From NCBI GenBank assembly GCA_030549335.1, contig CM060197.1, forward strand, positions 43,675,654 through 43,739,653: a DNA stretch of 64,000 nt. The letters are read 5' to 3'. The notes under the pieces are model-generated. The model saw only the letters and a program-made list of their open reading frames with translations, searched no databases and was not told the origin of the DNA. The DNA comes from Pontederia crassipes. Its lineage: Eukaryota > Streptophyta > Magnoliopsida > Commelinales > Pontederiaceae. Below, in pieces: positions 21,164-33,287 of the stretch. Made by a program: the position numbers and the translations under genes. Positions within the stretch are counted from its first letter, which is position 1, and each line of letters opens with the position of its first letter.

Positions 21164-23305
21164 ATGTCACCCTGTCATGTAGCCTCGCCCCCAATTGGAA
21201 TCGTAATCCCGGTGTTAGTCCATTCATCTTCTTTTAACTGCACATTCATGTATTTTAGATAGATAGATATTATGTACTCTTCTTTTTTCCATGAAAGATG
21301 TTACAAACTCTATTAATCTGATCAATTACCATTCATATACAGATCACGTCTGATCGGACATGAATTCATTTGTTAGCATTTATTTACAGAGACGGAACTA
21401 TGGCGTCGAGCTCCCAAATTTTCTTTATTTTTCTATTTAGGCAAAAAAACATATATACTTAAAATTAAATATAAGACTTAATCCTCCTGAATTCTCAAAA
21501 GTAATTTTATAGCTTAGTGGTAAGAATGATTTGGACAATTTTAATATTTTTCTATTTTTATTAATAATATGTTATCCGTATATTTTTATTTTCAAGGTTA
21601 GTTAAGAAATTGGCACTTTAAAATTAAAACAAAAATTAATAAATTAAATGAAATTCTGGTATCGTGATTAATGATTTTCCAATTGTATATTTAAAATTTT
21701 TCATATATATATGGTCTTCAATAGATATTTGTGGGTTCCGTCCTGAATTACTTATTAGAAAATTCCTCTCTTAAATCTGTTTGGTAACTAACTTATTATA
21801 TAAGGATGGAATGTGATTGTCTAGTAAGAAATGAGATGGTGAAATATGCTATCTCATTATAAAGATTATGTTTGAATAACAAATTATAAAAAAATGATGA
21901 GTTAGAAAATACAACTTTTATTTATTAAAAATTTATTTTTATCTTTTATTATATTTAAATTATTTATAATATTTAAATAGTAATAAATATAATTATTGCT
22001 TTATCACTTAATCTATTTTTTCTTTTGCTTGTTTTTTTCTATTCTTATTATATTCTTTATTTTTTTGAACTATTTTATTCATCTATCTTAAAAAGTAAAA
22101 AAAATGAGAGATAAATATTCATAAAAGAATAATTATAAATAAAAATTATTTTATCAATATAATATTCATATTAGAGAAAAAAGATTATTTATGAGAGGGG
22201 GAGAAAGAGAGAGATGAATGGAGGAATGGATTAATTTGTAACAAAGAAATTATTTAATTTGGTAATAAAAAATTAATTTAATTTATAATTATTTATTTCT
22301 TCTCATTTTTTTTAATTTAATGAAATAAAAAATATGATATTTAGAAGTTTAACTATTCCATCCCAACTCTTAAATAAAATAAAAAATAAAATCATGATTT
22401 ATCTAATATCATTCCTTGTATTCCACCTCACTCCGAATTTCTCAATACAAAGAAATGCATTGAGGATCTCAATTTAATTCTTTCGAATTACAAGTAGCAA
22501 ATTACTTGGCAAGTGCAGTTCACTCGACGCCGATAACATCATCGGAAAGCCAGGGCTCCACCTGCAGGCAGTCTATACCGATGCTCAGGCTCGCCGCGTT
22601 CTCGATAACATCATTCCAACGTCCGGGCTCGTCCTCGGCAGTCTCGACCTTATGGAAAAGATCCAGAACTCACCCAACCTCGGATCTCTTGCTTGCAATT
22701 TCCTGGTGAAGGCAGCCAACTTCAACGAATCATTCTGTTCGTTCGAGAAGTACCACCAGCACAGCGGCGACAAGTACGAGAAGCTGGCGGCTGGGACCCA
22801 GGAGCTGCTCGCGGCCATGGCCGAAGTAGGAAAAGAGGAAAGTGCTCTCGATGACCAACTGAAATCGGCTAAAGAGTGGAGGAGACGTTGGATTTCGGCG
22901 TGTACTGCTGCGATCACTGCGCCGTTAGTAGTCTCACCGGTGCTGGCTTGCTTGGGAATGCCCCATAACGTCGTCTATTCCACCGTCGCCGTCTCGGGAA
23001 TCTTCAAGGGATTACAACCCTGGTTGGACTCCCTTTGGGACGAAAGGGAGAAGGAGCTGGAAGGAAGGAGGGATGTGGCGAAGACGATGCGCAGGTTTGC
23101 GTTCCATGAGAAGAACGAATTGGAGAACATACAGACTTTGGCAAAGAAGTTGTCGATGAGTGCTCAGATGGACGATGATGGGCTGGAAATGGTGAAGGTG
23201 AAGGTGGCGGAGGTGGAGGAAGAGTTCAGAGGCAAGGTTAAAGCTTGTGCTGAGGGAGTGGAGAAGTCTGCTAAGGAGTTCCTCAAATACATCGCCAAAG
23301 GATAA
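21164..23305 (+). CDS. UPF0496/DUF677-like protein, copy 2 (two exons)
   Basis: Exon 1 is 21164-21213, the intron 21214-22518 (GTTAGT..GTGCAG) and exon 2 is 22519-23305, giving 278 residues. The splice phase is the same as in copies 1 and 3. The N-terminal half is helical and charged. Residues 142-162 (ISACTAAITAPLVVSPVLACL) are a likely membrane segment preceded by WRRRW, and a second weakly hydrophobic stretch covers about 165-180. WLDSLWDEREKELE (from 185) starts a coiled-coil-like C-terminal half rich in E/K, ending EFLKYIAKG. This layout, including the W..SLW motif after the membrane segment, fits the UPF0496 (At14a-like) family, usually somewhat longer. The molecular role is unknown. 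The start was chosen by alignment of exon 1 among the copies. The intron is about five times longer than in the others. Confidence 0.75.
21385..22455. other. Insertion-like expansion of the copy 2 intron
   Basis: Introns of copies 1 and 3 are 220 and 247 bases. Copy 2 matches them at both ends (TGCACATTCATGTA near 21240; TTCGAATTACAAGTA near 22482) but has about 1.07 kb extra between. The extra DNA is AT-rich. I could not define terminal repeats, so its type is unknown. Confidence 0.6.
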
Positions 23306-24509
23306 AATAGTGTTAATTTTTTTTTTGTTCCTGGCCTTATTTTTAGAAACTAAATAATAACAGGAACGAGAACAAAAGAAACTAAATAATAACGAGGGTG
23401 AGAACACATTTTCAAATTCAATAATAGTAAGCGTGGAATTTTGATTAAAAAGTACCAAGTTAGATCCTGTTCTTTTTTTTAAAAAAAAAAAAGACATAAA
23501 TTATGTATAATATCAAGGGTAAAATGGTGCTTAGCTAGACGCAATTCTAACACAATGTGTGTTCATATATATCCATCTTGTCGAGAACACTTTAACTCCA
23601 ACTTCAAGCAGATTAAATGAGACGTAAGCACAAGAGACAATATAACAAGAGGCTAGAATAATATCAAAAGTACTCGAATGCTAAGATGGCAATATAAACA
23701 AAGGAGAGTTCTAATATCACACGTCCTCATCCAATCTCTCTGAAATCTAAGTCCTAGATCATGATATAAATTAAAATTTCGATTTTCAGCACAAGTGAAA
23801 TTCTTAAAATCTCATGAAGTTCACGGATCCGTGCAAATCGCCCAAAAGTCATTTCCAAAATGTCATAATATTGATACTGAACATGGTAATACGATTTCAT
23901 GACTCATAGCATGGCTTGATAAATTACACATGGCATGCATTCAAATGATGTGCATGCAACAGAGCAAGATTATCTAAATTTTTTATGCCCTCATGGGTAC
24001 CATACACCACTCACCTTGGCAATCAATGCCTGATCGTTTGTGTCACAGTCCAATCAAAAGTCTCTGTATCGAATGTCAGTGTTGCTCCTATTAGTACCGA
24101 CTATTGTAAGATCAAATAAGTCTCAGATGAAGAACTAATAATCACTAATCATTATTTTCATTTTCTTGGAATCATTCTTGGTATTCAATAACTAAATAAT
24201 ACATGGGACATTAATCACCAAATTATTTCAATACCCATTTTATGTTTACTACCGAGAAACCTCCACAGTCGCAATAACACGTTTTACTACAATCTTACTC
24301 AACCTCCACCGACATCAAACTGTGGAAATCGCTTCTGAAAAGTGTTCGGGGACATTACCGGACAACTGGAGTCAGTGTATTTTGTTTCCCGGCGACGAAT
24401 CAACGGCCTCACGAGAAGAATCTAAGCACTAATGGATACATATAAGCAGCAGTTAAATTCTATCCTAAGCAAAATCACACACCGGAGATATAAAGATCAT
24501 TTCACTTAG

Positions 24510-24835
24510 ACGCTCACCGGAAAAACAAGAGTGACAGCCGGACTCCGACGCTCGCCGACGGTTTGATGCAAGGAAGGAGGCGAAATCTAACACAACAACG
24601 TCAAAGCGCACGAAATCTCAACTTCAAACGCGAACTCACCCGTTTATAAGAGTTAACATAAACTGAAGAGGCTGAAGGTGATCGTTTTAATCCGAAATCG
24701 GCATCATCTCCGTGACTCCGTGCTGATCCGATAGACCCCTTTTGCTGCGCTTGATGAAGAGCTGACCAGAGACACTGTGTGCAAGGGAGAGAAGTGTGAC
24801 TGTGGAGAGAGAAGCACGAAGAAGACAAAGTCAAG
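24510..24835 (-). other. Conserved minus-strand block, partner of 10630-10980
   Basis: The minus-strand frame at 24601-24834 contains SHGDDADFGLKRSPSASS and NSYKRVSSRL, matching the copy A block. No known domain is recognised and no further exons can be assigned. It could be the first exon of an unidentified gene. Confidence 0.3.
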
Positions 24836-26299
24836 TATTTTTATCAGATCTGACCATGCCACGCCACGTCTCGGCATTGGTCGATCTTTTCTATTTTATT
24901 TTATTATTATTAGGTGTATCCCTCCCTTCCAAAAATAAAATATCTTTATTTAATAGCATGGCGAATACTATGATTTTTCATTTACAAAAAAAGCGTCCTA
25001 TTTTTTAAAATGATCTTTTCTAATTCAAAAAGGATAACTTCTTTAGGGCCTTATACTTTATAAGATTTTGTATTTATAATAATATTAGGACATAATTTAA
25101 TGAATAAATTTACAATAAAGTATTATTTTGTTTTATTATAACTAGATAACACTTGTATAAATTTTATGTTAGTTGAGTAATTTATATATCTTAATACTAT
25201 TCAAAACATAATAGTACATATTTTATACAGCTTTTAATTTAAAGCCTCCTATTTCAATTCAAATTTTCATTTACATGCTTAAATATAAAAAGTCATGACA
25301 TTGTAATTTCTTTTATCAACCGACTTTTATATTTTACAATTGATTGTTGAAAGTGAAAATGGCAAGACAAAATTACATAGGTTTGTGATTAAAAAAATTA
25401 CCCTAAGCAACTCTTAATTGATCATTGCAAAGTTCAGATGTCAAACAAAAAATGAACTGATGAAGTTAATTATGTCTTGTAAGTCATAAATAATTGGTCT
25501 AATGTTATATTAAGGAAAAAAGGTATAAACTCAAATTTGTGTTTACTCAAACACACATCATATTAGTTACTTGCTATCGGCATAACTTTCTTCTCTAATT
25601 ATATGAAAATTAGAATTATATTACAAAATTAATTTTTTAATGCAACAACGATTTATATATGGACAAGTGTACATAATTACTGTTCCGTGTTGATGAAAAT
25701 GCACTACCGGAAAGGGAAGATGTTTTGTTTTAAAATGAAAATAATTTATCACAAAAACGACAAGCAATTTTAAGTAGTAGTGTAATATATTACAGTGTTC
25801 ATCAGGTTAAATTAATTATATGAAGCTGATAATCTGGTCTGATTACAATGCAACTAAGGGTTGGATTGAGTAGAGGTTTAAAATTTCAACTCGAATTGAT
25901 CCAATAGATTATTTTTTTTATTGAAAATTAATTTTTTTATTTTATTTTAAGGTTTTTAGAGGAAACAAACTCTAAAAATAATTTAAGAGTCTGGGGTTCT
26001 ATTTTGGCGAGATCTCTCTCAATGAGATATCTGTGAGCAACTCTTGTTCTTTGTTTCCTCTGATTTGTTTCTATTTGTTTTACTAGACCACGCTTTTGAG
26101 TACTACGGGGTAATAATTTGAGTTGTTTTCTTTATTTAAAAATAATCTTGTTTATTTAGTTTATCTATTGCAGTATTTTGTCAACTTTATGCTGGATCAA
26201 TATCTAACTTTTGTAATTTTTGTCAGAGATATTTCCGGAGCATATTAATTGTTGTTAATCCTTACACAGCTTCCTTATCTCTACAATGAGAACATGATG

Positions 26300-26410
26300 G
26301 AACAATATAAATAAGGTCATTCCTTTTGGGGAGTTAAGTCAGCATGTCTTTGCTGTGACTAATGCGGCTTACAGGTTACCTACAAGAAAATTATTACTTA
26401 AGATTTCTGC
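26300..26410. repeat. Segment inverted relative to duplication copy A
   Basis: It contains TTTTGGGGAGTTAAGTCAGC and GCGGCTTACAGGTTACC, the reverse complement of 12870-12960. The neighbours on either side are in direct orientation with copy A. Confidence 0.8.
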
Positions 26411-26569
26411 ATAGTTTCACCCTGTTGTTCTTTTTGTAGGGCCATGATGCAAGAGGCTTAATCAGTCTATCTTGTTGAGTGGAAAAAGTGGTGCAAGAAA
26501 GAGTGAGACAAAAAAATGTCATAATGCAGTACCTCACATAACTATTTCTGCACCGATCCTATTTCTGCA

Positions 26570-27415
26570 GCTTCAATGCGCCTCATGGCTTCGTCGTGTT
26601 GTGGCCATGGTGGGGGACCACCGGCGGCTTCCTCCACATCTCTATGACGGAGTCGCGGAACCTCGACGGAAGCGCCTGGTTGTGCCCGTGCTTCGTCCGG
26701 ACAATCGGTGCCACCTCATCATAGAGATCGAATGGCGACCACTCGCTTCGCCACCCCAGAGCTCTTCGTCGACCTCTCGCCAAACACCAACGCATCGTCC
26801 GTGGCGGCCGTCGCATTCCCCTTCTGAACTCCTCGCCGCTGCCAAGGCGTCGCCCCCCACGACGGAAGCCGCAGTAGAAACGTAGACGTCCGCTCCCTCC
26901 ACCATCGCTGCAGGCGGCAAGATCACGGAGCTCTTTTCAGCCGTGCCCACGTCACCGGAAAGGGAGGAACCACCGCCACCACGCAGCACGAATCCTCATG
27001 CGCACTCCCAAATGCTCCGACGATCTCCTGACGCTATGTCGGCGGGGCCCCAATCTCAGGCCCAGATCGATGGCGCAGAACCCAATCGGCCCCTTCTCAT
27101 GCGTGATGATGTGGCACTCGACAACAAGGGGACCGAGATGATGGCGATGATCCTTGCCGGAGCTTTCGAGGTGCCGGCGCATGGGAGGTTGCGAGGTGAG
27201 ATTTGCCATCACTTTGAGGATGCCATCACTTCGAGGGGGGATGCGCTTGCTGCCCTACTTCCATCACCGCCATTGCTGCCGGTGAGATTTGTAGAGGAGG
27301 ACTGGTGAGATTCACAGATGGGGGCCGTCGCCCCCCTCTTCTTCCTCATGCGCCAGAGAGAGAGAGGGGGGCGGCGGCCCCTCACAAAGGAGGGTGCCAG
27401 CCCCACCCTTTTTAT
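26570..27415. other. GC-rich block with unrecognised open frames
   Basis: Composition jumps to GC-rich at about 26570 and back to A/T near 27415. Plus-strand frames at 26472-26885 (137 codons) and 26943-27308 (121 codons) and a minus-strand frame at 26642-26989 overlap, with Pro/Ser/Arg-rich or Gly/Ser-rich products and no known motif. It ends with GGGTGCCAGCCCCACCC. It could be a transposon-carried or decayed exon; I do not call a gene. Confidence 0.3.
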
Positions 27416-28636
27416 TTTTTTAATTTTTATAATATATTTTAATGAGGAAAGGATTTGATATGGATGATTTAAATGACATGGATGAGAGAGAATGATGACC
27501 ACGTATGCAAGGTAATAGAAAAATCCACTATCACCGGTCAGAGGACTAATCATGCAAGAAAATCAAAGATGGGGGACGTTCTGGTTACAAATTGAAGTTG
27601 AGAAACCGATTTGAAAATGACTCAAAGTTGGAGGAGCAATCGTGTAATTTACCCCACAAAATCGACAAAGTTGTGATTCTCTTAATTATGAATTCAAAGT
27701 TATATTTATTATTTCCTTGAACATTGAGTTTATGACCTATATATATTCTTGAACCATACTCCTACCACATTTATTATGATCTCTCTTTTGATTTGAATAT
27801 TCATGAGCTTATTATCCATGACCTTTGATCCTTGAACTTCAAAGATAGTCATAGGAGTAAACAAGATAAAAGAAGAAAAATATAAATGGAGGAGCTATTA
27901 TGTTTTGTAGATGACGAGCAACTTGATCAAAAGGGAGAGTCGAAAGATACTCCATCGATTCATTTTTAAAGAGTTGAAAGACACTCCACCCTGACTAAAA
28001 AAGAGTAAAAAAATACTCCACCGACTCATATTAAAAGGAGTTGAAAGACACTCCAAATAAGTATAATATAATGACAATAAGAAGATGGTGATTATTATGA
28101 TGACAGGCAATAGGTTTTTTATAATAATATTTTTATTTCTCATGATCGGCTATGTCATATGACTTTAATGATAATTATGTTATCCTTCTTGTTACACTTA
28201 TCATGTTATCATCATTCATGCTCTATTCCATGTCAATTGATCATGATATTATCATTTTGATTATGTTCACATGATTATCATCATGATGTTATCAGATGTC
28301 CATCTGATTAATGTACTGGGCATCAAAGCTTATTGGAGGTTCATCTCTCCTGTGTGTTAATTCAATGTCACAAGTAACAACCTGACCTAATAAAAAGAAT
28401 GATGGCGCAAGAACAAATCGAGCTCGCGGTGTCAATTTGCACATGAAGCCAAATCTCTTTAGTTTTCCTTTTTATTTCTGTTGAATTGTATCTAAGTTAT
28501 GCAAACCCTCATATTTATATTATTTAAGACTTATCTATGTTATTATCTTAAAATTTTCACACTGATTTTGATTATACCTCGTTTTAGTCAAATGATAGTC
28601 ATTTTTTCTTTCGCAATTATGTCTTCATTTTGTTGA
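27416..28636. repeat. Intergenic DNA with a short tandem array
   Basis: At about 27930-28060, units of roughly 35-45 bases containing GAGTYGAAAGAYACTCCA recur about four times. ATCATG-rich low-complexity DNA follows at 28190-28300. No gene is seen in the rest. Confidence 0.45.
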
Positions 28637-28641
28637 CCAAT

Positions 28642-29950
28642 TGATGCATGACATTTTATGCATATTTATTTCATATCATTCAGTCTATTTTTCATAATTT
28701 TATTCTATTATATATAAACCTTTCCTCATTTTTAATTAAAACTTTCAAAGAATCAGTTGATACTTAATTTGTTATTTTTATTTTTGCAGCAGCCAACACA
28801 GTCCGTGTTTGCTAGCAACATAGCCCATGTTTCCTTTAACATGGTCCATGTTAGTCAACAGCTACCATATCTTCAAAATCTGAGAGACTGAGCGGAAATC
28901 ACTCTAACAATATATAAAATATCCCCATTAATAGCACGATTCGTGTTGTTAATTTTGCCAAATTTCCTCAACCAAATCATTATATTTTGATTCATTCGGT
29001 ATTGATGACACGATTTACGTTGATTCTCATAAGGTAGATGCATTTTCAACTATAAAAATGGTTCCATATCACCTCACTTAATCATCCAAGTCTAGAATTC
29101 AAAAATCCATTGCAAAGGCAAGAAGAGAAAGAACCTCTAGTCGTCTACTCGGTGGAGATTCTTCCAGAGGGGTTTAGATAATTTTGAAGAGATTATTTCT
29201 CATTTTTTTCTATTTTTTAAACTCTTGTTTTTCTCTCTACTGTTTCTTTATCTATGTAATAGAGTTCTAATTAGGATCAATTTATGTTGGACTTTGTTAG
29301 ATCATTGAATAAGATTTACTACTCTGAATATTCTGAATATGTATGTTGATTTTAATGCTATCTTCTGAGTACTCGATTTTAACTGGTTGGTATTATCGAG
29401 ATTTGTTCTTTTGATCTCTCTCAGTTGATTGATCTTTCGATAAGCATTTCATATCCCATCTCTATTTACTCGATTGAGATTTAGAGATTTGTGGATCATT
29501 AACTCACTCAATTGAGGTGTTTTTGAGATAGGATTGCATCGCTAAGTCATCTTATCAAAAGTTAGTTAGAGATTGATTCGGTTGAACCTTCTCTTTCTAA
29601 TATTGTGATAATATAGTTAGGTCATCTGGTTTGAGACCTTTACTTTTTGGCATCCTTTCCATCAAAAAATTCGGATTTGTTTTAAATCTTTTATTGAAAG
29701 ATATTGTTACTCTTATCTTGTCTGAACATTTCTGATTTATTTATTTTGAGACTTTAGGCTGGATCGATTTTAATCTTCTTTGTTTTATTTATTTTGAACC
29801 AAATATTATCACTTTTCCTCATCTGATTACATTAAAATAAAAGATAAAGGTAGACTAGTCCTCGTGGGTTCGACACTCTTCTCACTCTTTATTACTTGAT
29901 TCGACCTTGTGCTCTTGCTAGTATTTGCGCTATATAAAAATATCGCATCA
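28642..29950 (+). repeat. 5' LTR, Athila/Tat-like
   Basis: It begins TGATGCATGACATTTTATGC and ends ATATCGCATCA. Near the end it carries CCTCGTGGGTTCGACACTC, also found in reverse complement in the solo LTR at 44492. TATATAA is present near 28710 and CTATATAAA near 29929. It aligns with the 3' LTR at the same length with scattered, mostly transition differences. Confidence 0.92.
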
Positions 29951-29951
29951 A

Positions 29952-29970
29952 GTTTTTGGCGTCATTGCCG
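29952..29970 (+). other. Primer binding site, Athila/Tat type, degenerate
   Basis: The sequence after the LTR, GTTTTTGGCGTCATTGCCG, resembles the Athila/Tat primer site (usually GGCGCCGTTGCC), with differences explained by C-to-T and G-to-A changes. Confidence 0.65.
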
Positions 29971-30648
29971 AAGATTTTTCTATCTTTTTCTTACTTCATT
30001 GGTTCTTAAATATTCTAATCTTTCTCTCTTTTTCGTATGCCTCATTGTGTTCTACATCTCAAACAGGTCGCATCATTTTGACATGGTTCCTGCTTTTTTT
30101 ATCATTTCTATTTTCCCCCTAAACAGACTATTTTTGGAAGACGACCTGTGTCGACACTTCTGAAATGGTCTGCGTTTTCCCCATCCTCTAATGCTTTTGC
30201 GTTGCGCTAAAATTATTACGGTCCGCGTTTACTGTACACGGCCCGTGTAGTTATCCCGTGCTTTCTTGGACACGGTCCGTGTTCCTTTATACATGGCTCA
30301 CATTTACCTTCTGTCTGCAATTTTTTTTTGGGGGGCGACAAGTGCCGACTTTCCTAAAAATAAGATGTCCCGTGTTTGTTCAAAATAGTCCGCGTTCATT
30401 AGTATACCACTCATGTTCGACTTCTCTTTTCAACCTCCTCACAAAGATGGTGATTTGGAAAACGACCTGTGTCGACTTTTCTAAAACACTTCATGTTTGT
30501 TCAAAACGGTCTGCGTTCTCTTTTTCCTATTCATTTTTTGGCTCTCTATTATTCAAGTTGCACTTTCAAACCTTTGAGCAACACATTTTTTTAAGAATCC
30601 ACTTCTCTTTGATCTTGATATAGAAAAAAAAAATTTGTTCAATTTTCA

Positions 30649-31662
30649 ATGACGAAAAGGAACAAATCTAATAAACAACCCATGTCATCTGGAAATATCA
30701 AAAAAATAATTATCGAGGAAGAAACAAAACTTGGAGACCCTTCAATATAAGAAATTATTCAAGTTGGTGTTAATCTGCCTAACACAAGTTACAACAAGGA
30801 GGCTCAACAATTTTTATTAGAAGATATTTCAACTGACCCATTATCCTTGCTTACACATATGACATGCATGTTGGTGAACAAATTTTCTATGCAAGAAGAG
30901 TACATTCAGAATATGGAGAATCGGATCACTCAACTGGCACAACAAAACACAAAGATAGATATTGCCATCAATTCATCAAGTGACTCAAGAACCAAATTAG
31001 AGGACATGTTTAAGCAATTCATATCCGCAATTGATAAGAGATTTTCTTTGTAGGACCAACTCATCCATAATTTGGAGATTCACTTGACACAGCTAAAAGA
31101 TCAAGCCAAGATTCACAATGAGAGTTCATCGCATCCACCTGAGATTCAACAAAGGTTTGTTGATATGCAGGCCAAATTTTAACTACTAGAGAAGGAAGTA
31201 GCAAATTTATCTTCTTATTTGGCCCAATATCAAAAGGCAAGCATTTTAGGTAGGCCGCAAATTTTCATGTGTCATTCTCATCATCGAGAACCATATCAAC
31301 GACGATGGAAACCAAGAAGATATTATCAACAAAATACATGGACTACAGAGTGGAGGATTACAGAGACAAGTCCGTACATAATCGAAAATGGACAAGTGCG
31401 AAAGAGGAGCTCAACCTTAGAAGTACCATCTACCACCATCATCGCATCTTCAAATCCACCACCACAAAAGGAGGTGATCGCAATACCGACATCATCATCA
31501 GCAAGAACAATATCACGAGCACCAATGTCATCCATAGAATGGCGACCAAAGAACCCAATAGCAGAAATTGCAAAATCTCAAATTAAGGGTAAGGCAAAAA
31601 TTACAGAGATGGCTTGTCAAAAATTGGTGACGGTTGGATGTGTGTTCATCCACATTCATTGA
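30649..31662 (+). pseudogene. gag-like frame of the Athila/Tat-like element
   Basis: One frame from the ATG at 30649 to 31662 (about 337 codons), broken by stops at 30748 (TAA), 31051 (TAG) and about 31180 (TAA). The middle predicts coiled-coil: MENRITQLAQQN, then LEIHLTQLKDQAK and LLEKEVANLSSYLAQYQK. A basic, aromatic segment (YQRRWKPRRYYQQ) follows. Similar Q-L-heptad segments occur in Athila/Tat gag proteins. No zinc knuckle is seen. Not expected to be functional. Confidence 0.55.
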
Positions 31663-32640
31663 TTCTCACCATGATAAATGCATCATGATCACATAATTCG
31701 GGTGAGATTGTTCTTAATTATAAAATTCGTTCATCATCATAATAATAAAACTTTTATTAGGGAATTTTTTTATTTCAGGTCAATTTAGCTTTTCTTAAAA
31801 TAATTTTAGTTGTTAGATTTAGGCACTCATTTCATAGATAGAGAATTTTGAAAAAAATGACCCAGGTGCATTTTGATATGGCTTGTGTTTTCAACATGGA
31901 CTAACTACTCAGACCTATTTTTGCAGAAAGTTCTTTTTCAACATGATCCATGTGCTTCATGATTTAAAAAAAAAATTCAAAAATTGCGCCAACAACCACA
32001 TACCACATTTATGATATAGCTCGGGCACTCATTATAACTGATTGTATTGCAGCAGACGACATTTTTTAGCGATCCAGAACCATCAACATTTGTGCTCCAC
32101 CATTGATCAATGTTTTGTCGTCATCATTTTTTTAAATAATAGGATGTCTTTTTATTTCTTCTTTCTATATTTCTTAAGTCATTGTTCTATTACAAACTTT
32201 ATCCGACTAGGCTAGCACTGAGGGCAGTGCTTAGTTTAAGCTTGGTAGAGTTGCGTTGATGCATTTCTCATGTTTACTGCATTCACATGTTTTATTATTT
32301 AGTAGTTGCATATTTTTTTTTTGCTTTTACATGCATATCATCTAAAATCCAAAAAAATTAAAATTTTTCTTATTTGGCATCAATTTTAAAAGACATCTAA
32401 TTGACTTATGAAATTCTACGCTGAAGTTTCTATCGTCTCATTGCCATAGTATTGGGTTACTGAAAAAGTAGGATGATGCCAAATAGAAATATGATACCTG
32501 AACTACAATTCTTTATTTAGCTTGCTTTTATTTTAATTAGATTGGATTGGAGTAGTCTTTTATTGAATGCTTTAAGTACTTGTTGAGCTTTTGGAAAAAA
32601 ACCTTCCAAAAGAAATTGAATAAAATGAAATGTGTTATCT

Positions 32641-32975
32641 CTGGCACCTTGGTGTGTTCGGACCATTAGATCCGTAGGGGATTCTTGCCTGACGACCTAA
32701 GGCCAATTGGTCTGGGATCCGTCGATTGAAAATCTGTTACATGAACCACTTTGAGTAAGATGGAGAAACACACGAAAAAAAGAGAAAACAAATGTGTGAA
32801 AAAATGCAATGAATAAATCATGAATGTTTCTCTGGCACCTTGGTGTGTTTGGGCAATTAGATCCGTAGGGAATTCTTGCCTGATGATCTAAGGCCAACTG
32901 GTCTGGAAACCATCGATCGAAAACTCGCTACATAGACCACCTTGTGCAATATAGAGAAACACATGAATGTTTGAA
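32641..32975 (+). repeat. 191-base internal tandem duplication in the Athila/Tat-like element
   Basis: CTGGCACCTTGGTGTGTT occurs at 32641 and 32832, followed in both by ATTAGATCCGTAGGG, CTAAGGCCAAYTGGTCTG and a AGAGAAACACA/GGAGAAACACA phrase. The second unit is incomplete. Confidence 0.8.
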
Positions 32976-33287
32976 TTGCTATAATAACAAGAAAACTAAG
33001 CTCAACTTGTACTTATGTTTTTAATATTAAGACTATTATATGATAATATATATATATATATATATGGTCAAGCTGAATCTAGAAATGTTTAAATATGTTT
33101 AAGTATCAGAAATTCTATGAGGCAGGGTCAAATGGCAAGAGGAGAGATGCTTCGGCAATGAACGTGCGAAATAGCAGTATTAGAAAAGTATTAGTCATGA
33201 GGTGAAGTTTATGATGGAACCATTTTCACTCGGTTCTTATTTTGAAATTTGCTTGAGGACAAGCAATAGTTCAAGCTTGTGAGAATT

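Larger units (their letters stand above)
23540..26490. repeat. Segmental duplication, copy B
   Basis: Colinear with 8640-12985 and 15387-15470: the CCTAGATCATGATATAAATT stretch near 23750, GTTCGGGGACATTACCGGAC near 24344, the minus-strand block 24510-24835, and CTATCTTGTTGAGTGGAAAA at 26467 (also at 15431). It lies directly downstream of gene copy 2, as copy A lies downstream of gene copy 1. Confidence 0.85.
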
